64,000 nt of DNA from JANRIG01 sp033765235 (GTDB lineage: Bacteria > Bacteroidota > Bacteroidia > Cytophagales > UBA9547): assembly GCA_033765235.1 (NCBI GenBank), contig JANRIG010000011.1, positions 1 to 64,000 on the forward strand, written 5' to 3'. The translations under genes and the position numbers were made by a program. This document shows positions 1 through 9,463 of the stretch, in pieces. Below the pieces are notes generated by a model, which worked only from the letters and a program-made list of their open reading frames with translations, was not told where the DNA came from and made no database searches. Each line of letters begins with the position of its first letter. The first letter of the stretch is position 1.

Positions 1-60
<60 letters not shown>

Positions 61-140
61 GGAGATACCTTGATGTAATTCTATTTAGTTTGACTATCGC
101 TTATTTACCTCTTTCTATTTTCCATTCAAAAATTTATTAA

Positions 141-178
141 AAACCCCATAGTATTATTTGTACTATGGGTTTTTTTTT
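141..178 (+). terminator. Rho-independent terminator directly after 16S rRNA
   Basis: A perfect 9-bp stem (145-153 CCCATAGTA with 161-169 TACTATGGG) with a 7-base loop is followed by nine T residues (170-178). It lies about 85 bases after the 16S 3' end on the same strand, so it should end the rRNA transcript before any spacer tRNA or 23S gene. The strand is set by the T tract on the + strand. Confidence 0.85.
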
Positions 179-493
179 GTTAGATTCCTTAACGTGCTTC
201 TTCTTTTTTACGAAAATCAAGTGTGTAAAATGCAAATAACCTGATGCATATAATGTTTCCCGCAATCCTTTTTCTAAAAAAAATTTGTACCCAAAATATT
301 ACTCAATAAAGTTTTGTATCGAGCCTGTGGCCAACATACTGTGAGTTTGTATTAATGTAAAATTCTATGCAATTCTTATATTGTTATCATCAAAATCATT
401 ATTTAAGTCATTAGATAACTTCCTATTGAGATTTTAGGGTTAAAAAAATCACGAACTGAAGCCTTCGCAGCAAGAAGAAAATACAATAGTACA
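179..493. other. Intergenic region, nothing recognised
   Basis: About 315 AT-rich bases lie between the rRNA terminator and the end of cysC. I find no convincing ORF (the longest is about 21 codons), no tRNA and no strong hairpin. Confidence 0.6.
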
Positions 494-1126
494 TTATTTA
501 TACTCTATTACAGGTATTAATGCTTCTATTAAATAATTGCTACATTGCTCTAAGGTAAATACATCTGTTTTTAGCTCTAAAAATGGATTTTGTGGTGCTT
601 CAAAAGGGGAGTCTATACCTGTAAAGCCTTTTATTTCGCCTGCACGAGCTTTTTTGTACAGTCCTTTTACATCGCGTGCTTCGCACACTTCAAATGGGGC
701 GTTTACATACACCTCATAATAATTATCTTTCCCTATTATGTTTTTTGCCAATTCTCGTATTTTGTAGGTGGGGCTTATGAATGAGCAAATAGTAACAATG
801 CCACATTGCATAAAAAGTTTAGCAGTTTCGGCAGCACGGCGTATATTTTCTGTGCGGTCATCTTCGCTAAATCCTAAATTATTATTAATGCCCGTGCGCA
901 AATTATCGCCATCCAGCAATTGAGTAAGGTACCCTCTGGCATATAAGTCCATCTCCAGTGATTTTGCTATAGTACTTTTGCCACTTCCCGAAAGCCCTAC
1001 CATCCATATTACTATACTTTTTTGGCGTAATAATATTTCTTTGTCTTCCTTTTTTAATATTTTATCAAAAATAGGGTGAATGTTTTCCAAATGTAAATTT
1101 TTGTGTGCAAATTTAGCGCGAAACAA
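494..1126 (-). CDS. cysC: Adenylylsulfate (APS) kinase
   Basis: APS kinase phosphorylates adenosine 5'-phosphosulfate to PAPS, in the cytoplasm, for sulfate assimilation or sulfation. The P-loop GLSGSGKST and the family stretches DGDNLRTGINNNLGF, ENIRR and KGLYKKARAGEIKGFTG are all present, and the length (198-210 aa) is normal. The only upstream ATG is at 1126. However, family members usually begin (M)ENI-x-PIF, which here would be a TTG start at 1090; a TAAATTTG motif resembling a -7 element at 1108-1115 also lies inside the longer reading frame, so 1090 is a serious alternative. No cysD, cysN or cysH gene is nearby. It diverges from floA. Confidence 0.93.
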   Translation of the reverse strand: MFRAKFAHKNLHLENIHPIFDKILKKEDKEILLRQKSIVIWMVGLSGSGKSTIAKSLEMDLYARGYLTQLLDGDNLRTGINNNLGFSEDDRTENIRRAAETAKLFMQCGIVTICSFISPTYKIRELAKNIIGKDNYYEVYVNAPFEVCEARDVKGLYKKARAGEIKGFTGIDSPFEAPQNPFLELKTDVFTLEQCSNYLIEALIPVIEYK

Positions 1127-1156
1127 ATTACCCGCTATACTTTAGCTCAAAATATT

Positions 1157-2125
1157 ATGGATATATTCTCAACCATGCTTTTCATAGTAGTATTTTTAAT
1201 ACTATTTTTTGTATTTCTATACTTTGTGCCTGTCAATTTGTGGATTACAGCCATATTTTCAGGAGTACGTGTAGGTCTTTTTGACCTTGTATTTATGCGT
1301 ATTCGCAAAGTGCCACCACGTGTGATGGTAGAGTCGCTCATTACAGCTACCAAAGCCGGGCTCAAAATCACCACATCAGACTTAGAGACGCACTACTTGG
1401 CCGGTGGGCATGTACCCTCAGTCATTAAGGCACTCATATCTGCACATATGGCCAATATTGACCTCAGTTTTCAGCAAGCTGCAGCCATAGACTTGGCCGG
1501 AAGAGATGTATTTGAAGCTGTGCAAATATCAGTTAACCCAAAAGTTATTAACACTCCAAATGTCACAGCTGTGGCACAAGACGGCATACAGCTTATAGCC
1601 AAAGCACGTATCACTGTGAGGGTAAATATAGCCAAACTGGTAGGAGGTGCAGGCGAGGAAACCATACTTGCCAGAGTAGGCGAAGGCATAGTGACCTCAA
1701 TAGGCTCATCGAGGTCGCACAAAGAGGTGTTAGAAAATCCTGATAAAATATCAAAACTTGTACTTCAAAAAGGATTAGATGCAGGCACAGCCTATGAAAT
1801 ATTATCAATAGACATAGCCGATGTGGATGTAGGTGCCAATATAGGTGCTAAGTTACAAATAGACCAAGCCAATGCAGACTTAAAAGTGGCAGAAGCAAAA
1901 GCTGAGGAGCGCAGAGCCATGGCGGTAGCTTTAGAGCAAGAGATGAAAGCCAAAACCCAAGAGGCAAAAGCCAAAGTGGTGGAGGCAGAGGCTGAAGTGC
2001 CCAAAGCTATGTCAGAAGCTTTTAAGTCAGGTAATATGGGCATAATGGACTACTACCGTATGCAAAATATGAAAGCTGACACTGCCATGCGCGACAGCAT
2101 ATCCGGGGGTAGCTCGGCAGAGTAG
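1157..2125 (+). CDS. floA: Flotillin-like protein FloA (SPFH/band-7 family)
   Basis: FloA is a membrane scaffold that organises functional membrane microdomains. The 322-aa protein has an N-terminal hydrophobic hairpin (about residues 3-35), an SPFH domain with RKVPPRVMVESLITATKAGL and YEILSIDIADVDVG, and an Ala/Glu/Lys-rich coiled coil near 230-290 (AEAKAEERRAMAVALEQEMK). Length and order match the FloA (former UPF0365) family. The in-frame ATG at 1103 would add 18 polar residues before the membrane segment and overlap cysC, so I place the start at 1157. No NfeD partner gene is adjacent, although floA often follows one. Confidence 0.92.
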   Translation: MDIFSTMLFIVVFLILFFVFLYFVPVNLWITAIFSGVRVGLFDLVFMRIRKVPPRVMVESLITATKAGLKITTSDLETHYLAGGHVPSVIKALISAHMANIDLSFQQAAAIDLAGRDVFEAVQISVNPKVINTPNVTAVAQDGIQLIAKARITVRVNIAKLVGGAGEETILARVGEGIVTSIGSSRSHKEVLENPDKISKLVLQKGLDAGTAYEILSIDIADVDVGANIGAKLQIDQANADLKVAEAKAEERRAMAVALEQEMKAKTQEAKAKVVEAEAEVPKAMSEAFKSGNMGIMDYYRMQNMKADTAMRDSISGGSSAE

Positions 2126-2367
2126 GGTAATAGTGCTTTTCATTATCTCTATATAATGGAAGTATATTTTGCAATTCACTTGTGGATTAGTATATAATAT
2201 ACATGATATAAATGATGCATTGTGCATTATGTCAATTACAATATTTGTTGATGAATTTAATAGCTAATAATATTAATATGTGATATAACAAACGCTATAA
2301 TTTGCTCACACATATTTATTCATTATAAATAATTAAGGCAATAAATTATGTGACATTTTTTGGGGTA

Positions 2368-3702
2368 TCATTTCAGCTCTATTTCAAATACAGTATCATT
2401 TGCATCCGGCATTGGGTAGGTAAGGTAGGCAGGTCTGTCTACGTTTATGTACAAGTTTTTGCCACTGCTATCGCCCCACCATTTAGTCTCAGTACGTATT
2501 TCAGACCCATCATGCAGCAGTATTACTTTTTTTACTTTTTCTACATAGTCTTTGAGAATAATGCCCCCTACTGACGGATATATTTTATGTGCATATATTT
2601 TATTGCCTTTTTTGGTGAATATACCCCAATTGAATACAGGCATGTCTGCTGCACCACAGCCATATATACTTTGGCTATTTTTTTTCATCCATTTGCCTAC
2701 CTCGCTCAGTATTTCCAAAGATTTAGCAGGTATCACACCCGAAGGCTCCGGACCTACATTGAGCAGCAGGTTGCCATTTTTGCTCACACAGTTTACCAAA
2801 GTATGTATCACTAATTGGGGCGATTTCCAGTTGTTGTCATACCTGTTGTACCCCCAAGAGTTGTTGAGTGTAAGGCAAGACTCCCATGGCACAGGTTTGC
2901 CATTGTTATCCGTTACAGGCTTGTCGGGTATGGTTTGCTCAGGGGTGTCAAAGTCGCCGAGTGAGGCTTCTTCCATGCCGCTGGTACCATCGCCACCCAG
3001 TCTGTTGTTTAGTATGATGCCGGGTTGCAGAGTGCGCACCATTTGCACAAGTTCTTTAGATTTCCACTTTTCGCCGCGCATTTCCTGATATGAAAAGTCG
3101 AACCACATGATGTCTATTTTGCCATAGTTGGTACATAGCTCTTTTATCTGACCGTGCATAAACTTCAAGTAATTGTCCCAGTCTGTTTTTTCATCTTTGT
3201 ATTTTTCTACCCCGCTCATAGGGTGGTGCGCATCTTTGTATTTGGGGTAGTCGGGGTGGTGCCAGTCTATGACAGAGAAATATAACCCTACGCGGAGCCC
3301 TTCGGCACGCAAAGCTTCTACATATTCTTTGATAATATCTCTTTTGAATGCCGTATTGGTGATTTTATAATCAGTAAGTTTGCTGTCCCACATGGCAAAG
3401 CCTTCATGGTGCTTTGCAGTGAGTACTACATACTTCATGCCGGCATCTTTGGCTGCTTTGGCCCATTCTTTGGCATTGAAAAGGTAGGGGTTAAAGTTTT
3501 TGAAATACGCTTCGTCATATACCTCATTGGGTATTTTTTCTACATTTCGCACCCATTCGCCTCGGGCTGGCATGGCATATAGCCCAAAGTGGATAAACAT
3601 ACCAAAGCGTGCTTCTTGCCACCATGCTAAGCGCTCAGTGTTTTGCGCCATAGTGTTCAAAGATATTAGCACATATAATGTTAAAAGCAATTTGATTTTC
3701 AT
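2368..3702 (-). CDS. Alpha-L-fucosidase, GH29, secreted
   Basis: This glycoside hydrolase family 29 enzyme removes terminal L-fucose from glycans. Residues 1-19 form a signal peptide, so it should act in the periplasm or at the surface. Family blocks are visible: RFGMFIHFGLYA near 32, TAKHHEGFAMW near 95, YFSVIDWHHPDYP near 141 and IDIMWFDF near 196, where Asp202 is the expected nucleophile, plus NGNLLLNVGPEPSG further on. It is 444 aa, so essentially the catalytic and C-terminal beta domain only. The start at 3702 is chosen because it begins the signal peptide; the ATG at 3735 would precede it by 11 residues. A FucP-family sugar carrier lies 13.5 kb away. Confidence 0.93.
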   Translation of the reverse strand: MKIKLLLTLYVLISLNTMAQNTERLAWWQEARFGMFIHFGLYAMPARGEWVRNVEKIPNEVYDEAYFKNFNPYLFNAKEWAKAAKDAGMKYVVLTAKHHEGFAMWDSKLTDYKITNTAFKRDIIKEYVEALRAEGLRVGLYFSVIDWHHPDYPKYKDAHHPMSGVEKYKDEKTDWDNYLKFMHGQIKELCTNYGKIDIMWFDFSYQEMRGEKWKSKELVQMVRTLQPGIILNNRLGGDGTSGMEEASLGDFDTPEQTIPDKPVTDNNGKPVPWESCLTLNNSWGYNRYDNNWKSPQLVIHTLVNCVSKNGNLLLNVGPEPSGVIPAKSLEILSEVGKWMKKNSQSIYGCGAADMPVFNWGIFTKKGNKIYAHKIYPSVGGIILKDYVEKVKKVILLHDGSEIRTETKWWGDSSGKNLYINVDRPAYLTYPMPDANDTVFEIELK

Positions 3703-3885
3703 AGGTAAATAATTAACATGAAATATTTGAAGCAATATTACATGATTATTTATTGTTTGAATAATTTAGTTTTTTTTTCTGTATGACAATATTAACAGAC
3801 TATGTTCGGATGTTTATTTTATTATGTTAAATAAAATGTTGGGCTTGTAAAAAACACATCATAAAATATATGTAAAATCAATGTA

Positions 3886-3917
3886 TTTGCGCTTTTTGAT
3901 TTTTATATTTAATTTTG
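3886..3917 (+). promoter_or_regulatory. Bacteroidota-type promoter for the hypothetical gene at 3945
   Basis: TTTG at 3886-3889 and TAATTTTG at 3910-3917 are 20 bases apart and match the Bacteroidota -33/-7 pattern TTTG-N19..21-TAnnTTTG. The expected start of transcription near 3924 lies upstream of the ATG at 3945 but downstream of the ATG at 3915, which supports the shorter protein. Confidence 0.55.
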
Positions 3918-3944
3918 TATGATATAAGTGGCATTTTAGTTTCA

Positions 3945-4355
3945 ATGATAAAAACAATTATTAAAATAATAATTTTTTGTATGCCTTACATACTATACTC
4001 ACAAGCAAAGCAAGATAAGTATCAAGATACTTTTGATGGAGGCCCAATGACTACCAAAGCACCTTTGGTTCCTGATAACTATGCACCACAAAGCAGACCT
4101 TTGATATTGCTGAAATATGACAACCGCGACCTGCTGCAAGGCAATGCTTGTGTGCGTGAAGAAACATTAAAGATGGGATTTGAATATTTGGTGCTTTGTG
4201 AGCGCCAAGTGAGATTTAGCAATCGCGTGTATGTATACTTTTACAACTTTGGTACCAACTTTGAGCTCACCTTTCGCAATGGGTTTGGTTGGAAAAAAAG
4301 GTTAAAACAAAAAATTGTACAATGTCGCCGAAACTCAGGAGACTTTGTTTGGTAA
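3945..4355 (+). CDS. Hypothetical secreted protein
   Basis: I do not recognise this 136-aa protein. It begins with a signal peptide (about residues 1-20, ending LYSQA) and continues with a soluble, tyrosine-rich domain with a basic C-terminus. The ATG at 3915 would add ten residues but falls before the predicted transcription start. It lies 85 bases before the MFS gene on the same strand, and could be co-transcribed with it. No catalytic motif is evident. Confidence 0.6.
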   Translation: MIKTIIKIIIFCMPYILYSQAKQDKYQDTFDGGPMTTKAPLVPDNYAPQSRPLILLKYDNRDLLQGNACVREETLKMGFEYLVLCERQVRFSNRVYVYFYNFGTNFELTFRNGFGWKKRLKQKIVQCRRNSGDFVW

Positions 4356-4440
4356 CATATATTTATTACTTTTAAATCCAACAAAAGAACTGTATCGTAA
4401 GTATTGTAAATAATTTAAAAATTAAATATATAAAATAAAT

Positions 4441-5550
4441 ATGGAAGCAACCCTTCAATACGAAAAACAAACCATAAACTGGAATCAAATATACAGTCTG
4501 GTAGCACTCAATGGTGCGGTAGTTATAAGCTGGATAGCTTATCACAATTATCAACCCAAGGTTTTAGAAATATTCAAATTTCAAGAACTTGCATTTTTCT
4601 TGGTAGTAGCTCAGGCCGTGATTTTGGTATGTATCCCACCTGTGGCGGGCATCATTGGCGATTTTGTCATAAAAAGTAACGGCAACAGGTTCATTGTGTT
4701 CACAGTAGGCACGAGTGTCACAGCCATGGTATTTATGGCAGTAGCATTTACAGTAGGTACGTCATCTACCATTAACTTTACGGCAGCTTTGCCGTTTATG
4801 ATTGTGATTTGGCTCATATCTATGAATATATTTCACAGCCCTGCCAACTCTATGCTCGAGCTATTTGCACCAGCCAAAGAACTGCCTCAGGCTATGGCAC
4901 TTATGACTATGACTACTGAGCTTATATATGCCTTAGAGCCTATAGTAGTATGGTTTGTAGACAGTATAGGAGCGGTACTCACATTTGTGACAGGGGGAGT
5001 GCTGTTGATAGTTACAGGATACTTTTTCAGAAAAACTACTACCAACCTGGAACTGAGCCGCGAATATGAAGAAACTAAATCCACTGTAAAAAATAATTTC
5101 CCTTTGGTGCTCACTGTAGGTATAGCCCTCGGGTTGGCTACAGCTATCATTATGAAAGCCTTCCCTAGTTTACTTTCTGTAAAACTTGCTGCATATGACC
5201 AACAAATGTGGGGTGGTGCACATTTTATTTCTATCATACTTGCAGTATCTGCATTGTGTGCATGGCCGGCATCGCAATGGATTAATAAAATTGGTGTATC
5301 CAATTCATTGATATACGGCACCATTTCAACCTTTGCATTTATGGGTTTGGTATATGTCATGCCCAACGATATACTTACCATGATAGCTTGCTTAGGAGTA
5401 GCTGCATCATATAGCGTGATGAACGTGGCTGCGTTCCCTTTTGCACTTTATAATTTATCACCCAAAATGGTAACTTTTGGTGCAGGTATATTTTTTGGAA
5501 GCCTGGAGCTTGCTTCAGGTCTTATGGAAATATTCCAAGGTATGAAATAA
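4441..5550 (+). CDS. MFS-type membrane transporter
   Basis: The 369-aa integral membrane protein has roughly ten to twelve hydrophobic segments from residue 15 to the end. It has a GDFVIKSNGNR loop after the second or third helix that resembles the MFS signature loop, and an amphipathic central loop (RKTTTNLELSREYEETKS, about 199-216) splitting it into two halves. The substrate cannot be told from the sequence. The ATG at 4441 follows an A-rich leader without Shine-Dalgarno sequence. A terminator follows at 5577. Confidence 0.75.
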   Translation: MEATLQYEKQTINWNQIYSLVALNGAVVISWIAYHNYQPKVLEIFKFQELAFFLVVAQAVILVCIPPVAGIIGDFVIKSNGNRFIVFTVGTSVTAMVFMAVAFTVGTSSTINFTAALPFMIVIWLISMNIFHSPANSMLELFAPAKELPQAMALMTMTTELIYALEPIVVWFVDSIGAVLTFVTGGVLLIVTGYFFRKTTTNLELSREYEETKSTVKNNFPLVLTVGIALGLATAIIMKAFPSLLSVKLAAYDQQMWGGAHFISIILAVSALCAWPASQWINKIGVSNSLIYGTISTFAFMGLVYVMPNDILTMIACLGVAASYSVMNVAAFPFALYNLSPKMVTFGAGIFFGSLELASGLMEIFQGMK

Positions 5551-5576
5551 TGAATAACATCTGAATTAATACTTCT

Positions 5577-5616
5577 ATATCCGATAATCCTATGAATGGG
5601 TTGTCGGATATTTTCT
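5577..5616 (+). terminator. Terminator after the MFS gene
   Basis: A 14-bp stem with G-T wobbles (5577-5590 with 5598-5611), a 7-base loop and TTTTCT downstream lie 27 bases after the MFS stop codon. The T run is short, so efficiency is uncertain. Confidence 0.6.
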
Positions 5617-5834
5617 CTATAGAAATAATTACTCAAACATCTGACTTTTTGAGTGATATCCAACCTGAAAGTTCAATAATATTAATAGCTAAGATAATAA
5701 TACCTATTGGAATAGAAATTTAGATGGTAACATTTCGGTTCTTCATCAAAATTAGTGGAATTATAAACAATAGATAGAATTGCCAAAAATATACTACTGA
5801 TAAATACGACTGATGTAAACAATAAATTTAAACC

Positions 5835-6698
5835 CTACCCTAAATATGGCTTGAGTGCTTTGCTGCGTGAGGTATGTCTTAGTCTGCGAATGGCTTTTTC
5901 TTTGATTTGCCTCACGCGCTCTCGGGTGAGATTAAACTTTTCGCCTATTTCTTCCAAAGTCATGGCATGTTCGCCATTGAGCCCAAAGTAAAGAGTGACT
6001 ACATCGGCTTCGCGCTGGGTAAGGGTGTGCAGTGCGCGCTGTACTTCTTTGCGCAATGATTCGTTTACAAGACCTTGGTCAGGTGTTTCATTATCATCGC
6101 TGGCCAAAACATCCAAAAGGCTATTTTCCTCCCCTTGCACAAATGGAGCATCCATTGATACATGCCTGCCCGATATTTTTAAGGTATCCACTACCTCGCT
6201 GGTGCTCACATCAAGTACTTCGGCAAGCTCGTCGGGAGAGGGTTCGCGCTCGTATTTTTGCTCCAGTTCTGAAAATGTTTTAGAAATCTTATTTAGTGAG
6301 CCCACTCTATTGAGCGGTAGGCGCACAATGCGCGACTGCTCTGCCAATGCTTGTAATATAGACTGGCGTATCCACCATACGGCATACGATATAAATTTGA
6401 AACCACGAGTTTCGTCAAACCGTTGTGCAGCTTTTATGAGACCTAAGTTGCCCTCATTGATGAGGTCTCCCAGCGAAAGCCCTTGATTTTGATACTGCTT
6501 AGCTACAGATACTACAAATCTGAGGTTGGCTTTAGTGAGTTTTTCAAGAGCAGCTTGGTCGCCTTCTCGTATCCTTTTGGCAAGTTCTACCTCTTCATCC
6601 GGTGTCAATAGGTCTACTTTGCCTATTTCTTGTAAGTATTTGTCGAGAGATTGACTCTCACGGTTGGTAATCTGCTTGCTTATTTTAAGCTGCCTCAT
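5835..6698 (-). CDS. rpoD: RNA polymerase primary sigma factor, RpoD/SigA
   Basis: The housekeeping sigma factor directs RNA polymerase to -33/-7 promoters in this phylum. The 287-aa protein has region 1.2 (DKYLQEIGKVDLLTPDEE), region 2 (ANLRFVVSVAKQYQNQGL, then GFKFISYAVWWIRQSILQAL), region 3 and a region 4 helix-turn-helix (LEEIGEKFNLTRERVRQIKE). It lacks region 1.1 and the long non-conserved insert of E. coli sigma70, as is usual in Bacteroidota. It lies 63 bases after pnp on the same strand with no clear promoter between, so it may be read through from rpsO-pnp. Confidence 0.96.
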   Translation of the reverse strand: MRQLKISKQITNRESQSLDKYLQEIGKVDLLTPDEEVELAKRIREGDQAALEKLTKANLRFVVSVAKQYQNQGLSLGDLINEGNLGLIKAAQRFDETRGFKFISYAVWWIRQSILQALAEQSRIVRLPLNRVGSLNKISKTFSELEQKYEREPSPDELAEVLDVSTSEVVDTLKISGRHVSMDAPFVQGEENSLLDVLASDDNETPDQGLVNESLRKEVQRALHTLTQREADVVTLYFGLNGEHAMTLEEIGEKFNLTRERVRQIKEKAIRRLRHTSRSKALKPYLG

Positions 6699-6761
6699 CT
6701 ATGTGCAATAAATATCTTTAAGTTTCCGCGAATGTTAATATACGTATGTTATAATAAATAG

Positions 6762-8897
6762 TTATGCTACTGGCTCTGGTTTTGGCAATAATACTTTGCG
6801 CGAAAGTTTCAATTTGCCTGTTTTTGCATCTACGTCTATTAGTTTTACTTTGATGGTTTCCCCTATTTCAAGTACTCCCTCCATGTTTTCGAGTCTTTCC
6901 CACTTTATTTCAGAGATATGGAGCAGTCCATCTTTGCCCGGCATTATTTCAATAAATGCACCATAGGGTTGTACGGTTTTTACTATGCCATCATATATCT
7001 CGCCTACTTCAGGCACTGCTACTATGCCTTTTACTCTTCTGAGTGCAACGTCCATAGACTCTTTATTGTTGGAGAATATGTTTACTTTTCCTTTGTTGTC
7101 CACCTCTTCTATTACTATGGTAGCACCTGATACTTTTTGTATCTCTTGTACTACTTTGCCTCCGGGCCCTATCACCGCACCTATCTGGTCTTTTTCTATC
7201 ATCACTGTGGTGCAGCGCGGTGCATGTGGTTTAAGGTCAGATTTGCTAACAGATAGTGTTTTATTCATCTCATTCAATATATGCTCACGTCCTTTTCTGG
7301 CTTGAAATAGTGCCTCTTTGAGTACATCAAACGATAGACCGTCTATCTTAATATCCATTTGGCAAGCGGTAATACCTTTGGAGGTGCCTGCCAATTTGAA
7401 ATCCATATCTCCCAAGTGGTCTTCATCGCCAAGTATGTCTGACAACACTGCATATTTACCTGTTTTTGAATCTGTTATAAGCCCCATAGCTATGCCTGAT
7501 ACGCCTCCTCTGATAGGTACGCCGGCATCCATGAGTGCGAGTGAGCCGGCACATACAGTAGCCATAGACGATGAACCGTTTGACTCCAATATGTCAGACA
7601 CTACTCTGATGGTATATGGGAATTCTGTTTCTAAAGGCACTACTTTTTTGAGTGACCGCTGTGCCAAGTTGCCATGACCTACTTCTCTGCGTCCGGGTCC
7701 ACGGTTTGGCTTTACCTCTCCTGTAGAAAATGCAGGAAAGTTGTATTGCAGCCAAAATTTGAGGCTTCCTTGAAATAGTGCAGCATCTATAGATTGCTCA
7801 TCAAGCTTTGTGCCCAATGTTACAGAAGTCAATGATTGAGTTTCGCCACGGGTAAATATTGCCGAGCCATGGGCAGAGGGCAGATAATCTATCTCCGTCC
7901 ATATAGGTCTGATTTCGTCCAACTTGCGCCCATCTAATCTGATTTTTTCGTTGAGTACCAAGTTGCGTGCGGCTTCTTTTTCTATGTCGTGGTAATATTT
8001 TTTTACCAACCCTAATACGGTGTCATCAGTGTCTTCGGGCAGTGCTTCTTTAAAGTCTTTTAGTATTTTGTCAAAGTTCTCTTTTCTTTGGTGTTTGTTG
8101 GGGTTGCACTGTCTTGCTACTTCATATACTTTGTCGTATAGTTGGTCAAACATTTTTTTACGCAGGTCGGCATCATTCACTTCATGGTCGTATTCATATT
8201 TTACGGTTTTGCCGGCTTTTTTTGCTAGTTCTATTTGTGCTTCGCACTGTTTTTTGATAGTTTGGTGGGCATATTGCAATGCTTCGAGCATTTCCTCTTC
8301 AGATACTTCGTTGGCTTCGCCTTCTACCATTACTATATCTTTTACTGAACCTGCCACTATCATATCTATGGTAGCTTTGTCTAAGAGTGATGTAGGGGGG
8401 TTTATTTCGAGTTTGCCATCTATCTTGGCTACTCTTACCTCAGAAATAGGACCGTTGAAAGGGATATTGGAGCATGTAATGGCTGCAGATGCTGCAAATG
8501 CAGCATATCCGTCAGGCAGTGTATCTTTATCGCCGGATATTAGGGTGACCATGACTTGCGTGTCTGCATGAAAATTGTCAGGAAAAATAGGACGTATGGC
8601 TCTGTCTATCAGGCGGCACACCAATATTTCATAATCCGAAAGTTTGCCTTCGCGTTTGTTGAACCCTCCGGGGATACGGCCTGCAGCGGCAAATTTTTCT
8701 TGATAGTCAACGGTAAGAGGCAAAAAATCAGTACCTTCTTTAATTTCTCTTGCAGCCACTACAGTAGCCAGTAGCATGGTATTGCCTGTTTTGAGCACTA
8801 CAGAACCATCAGCTTGTTTGGCCAACTTGCCTGTTTCAAGGGTTACTTCTGTACCATTAGGCAATGTTACGGTTACATTTTGGATGTTTAATGACAT
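6762..8897 (-). CDS. pnp: Polyribonucleotide nucleotidyltransferase (PNPase)
   Basis: PNPase degrades RNA from the 3' end by phosphorolysis. The 711-aa protein has the full set of domains: two RNase PH modules with an alpha-helical insert, the second carrying ILGDEDHLGDMDFK (catalytic Asp residues), then a KH domain (IGAVIGPGGKVVQEIQKVSG) and a C-terminal S1 domain (GEIYDGIVKTVQPYGAFIEI). Length is normal. It follows rpsO, as in many bacteria, and precedes rpoD. Confidence 0.97.
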   Translation of the reverse strand: MSLNIQNVTVTLPNGTEVTLETGKLAKQADGSVVLKTGNTMLLATVVAAREIKEGTDFLPLTVDYQEKFAAAGRIPGGFNKREGKLSDYEILVCRLIDRAIRPIFPDNFHADTQVMVTLISGDKDTLPDGYAAFAASAAITCSNIPFNGPISEVRVAKIDGKLEINPPTSLLDKATIDMIVAGSVKDIVMVEGEANEVSEEEMLEALQYAHQTIKKQCEAQIELAKKAGKTVKYEYDHEVNDADLRKKMFDQLYDKVYEVARQCNPNKHQRKENFDKILKDFKEALPEDTDDTVLGLVKKYYHDIEKEAARNLVLNEKIRLDGRKLDEIRPIWTEIDYLPSAHGSAIFTRGETQSLTSVTLGTKLDEQSIDAALFQGSLKFWLQYNFPAFSTGEVKPNRGPGRREVGHGNLAQRSLKKVVPLETEFPYTIRVVSDILESNGSSSMATVCAGSLALMDAGVPIRGGVSGIAMGLITDSKTGKYAVLSDILGDEDHLGDMDFKLAGTSKGITACQMDIKIDGLSFDVLKEALFQARKGREHILNEMNKTLSVSKSDLKPHAPRCTTVMIEKDQIGAVIGPGGKVVQEIQKVSGATIVIEEVDNKGKVNIFSNNKESMDVALRRVKGIVAVPEVGEIYDGIVKTVQPYGAFIEIMPGKDGLLHISEIKWERLENMEGVLEIGETIKVKLIDVDAKTGKLKLSRKVLLPKPEPVA

Positions 8898-8919
8898 AAT
8901 AATAGTTTGATAATGTGAT

Positions 8920-8957
8920 TGAAAAAAAATGATAAAAGGGAGTAATGCCTCCCTTTT
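8920..8957 (-). terminator. Attenuator-like terminator between rpsO and pnp
   Basis: On the minus strand, AAAAGGGAG and CTCCCTTTT form a perfect 9-bp stem (8949-8957 with 8934-8942) with a 6-base loop, followed by an eight-base U tract (8922-8929). It lies between the rpsO stop and the pnp start and would end or reduce transcription into pnp. E. coli also has a terminator at this place. Confidence 0.75.
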
Positions 8958-8969
8958 TTTATGATAATA

Positions 8970-9245
8970 TTATTTCCTTATATTTAGTTTTGCTATCAAA
9001 TCTCTGTATCCGGTAAGGTTGGTATGCTGCAAATAATCAAGCATCCTTCTTCTTTTACCTACTAACTTGAGCAAGCCCGCTTTGGTAGAAAAGTCTTTTT
9101 TGTTGCTATTAAGGTGGGCTGTAAGATGATTGATTCTTTCTGTGTAGAGTGCTATTTGCGACTCAGGCGCACCAGTATCCGTGACCGACTTGCCGGGGCT
9201 ATAAGTTTTGAACAATTTTTGTTTTTTTTCCTGTGTTAAATACAT
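8970..9245 (-). CDS. rpsO: 30S ribosomal protein S15
   Basis: S15 binds 16S rRNA helices 20-22 early in small-subunit assembly. The 91-aa protein contains the S15 signature: DTGAPESQIALYTERINHLT near residue 22, then LLKLVGKRRRMLDYL near 58. It is the first gene of the rpsO-pnp transcript and has a strong promoter directly upstream. Confidence 0.97.
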   Translation of the reverse strand: MYLTQEKKQKLFKTYSPGKSVTDTGAPESQIALYTERINHLTAHLNSNKKDFSTKAGLLKLVGKRRRMLDYLQHTNLTGYRDLIAKLNIRK

Positions 9246-9273
9246 CTTTTTTTTTCTCTTATATAATAAACCG

Positions 9274-9304
9274 CAAAGTTATGAAATGTTTTTTTGATTG
9301 CAAA
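9274..9304 (-). promoter_or_regulatory. Promoter of rpsO-pnp(-rpoD)
   Basis: On the minus strand TTTG (9304-9301), 19 bases, then TAACTTTG (9281-9274) is an exact match to the Bacteroidota -33/-7 consensus. Transcription should start near 9267, about 20 bases before the rpsO ATG. Confidence 0.8.
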
Positions 9305-9463
9305 TATTTGTATTAATATTTTTTAAATAAATAATTATTACCAATACCCGAATTTTAATTTATAGTAATATTTTTTTCGCAAAAGTCAATAAATGGTAAA
9401 AATGTCATTTTGTAAAAATATTAATTATGAAACATTATTATTCAACATGGCTGTATTTTGTCT

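Noticed and set aside
2552..3088. A 178-codon plus-strand frame antisense to the fucosidase
   Set aside because: The GH29 motifs lie on the minus strand; no independent evidence supports the antisense frame.
8020..8571. A 183-codon plus-strand frame antisense to pnp
   Set aside because: It is a mirror of a well-conserved PNPase reading frame, has a serine-rich low-quality composition and no recognisable domain.
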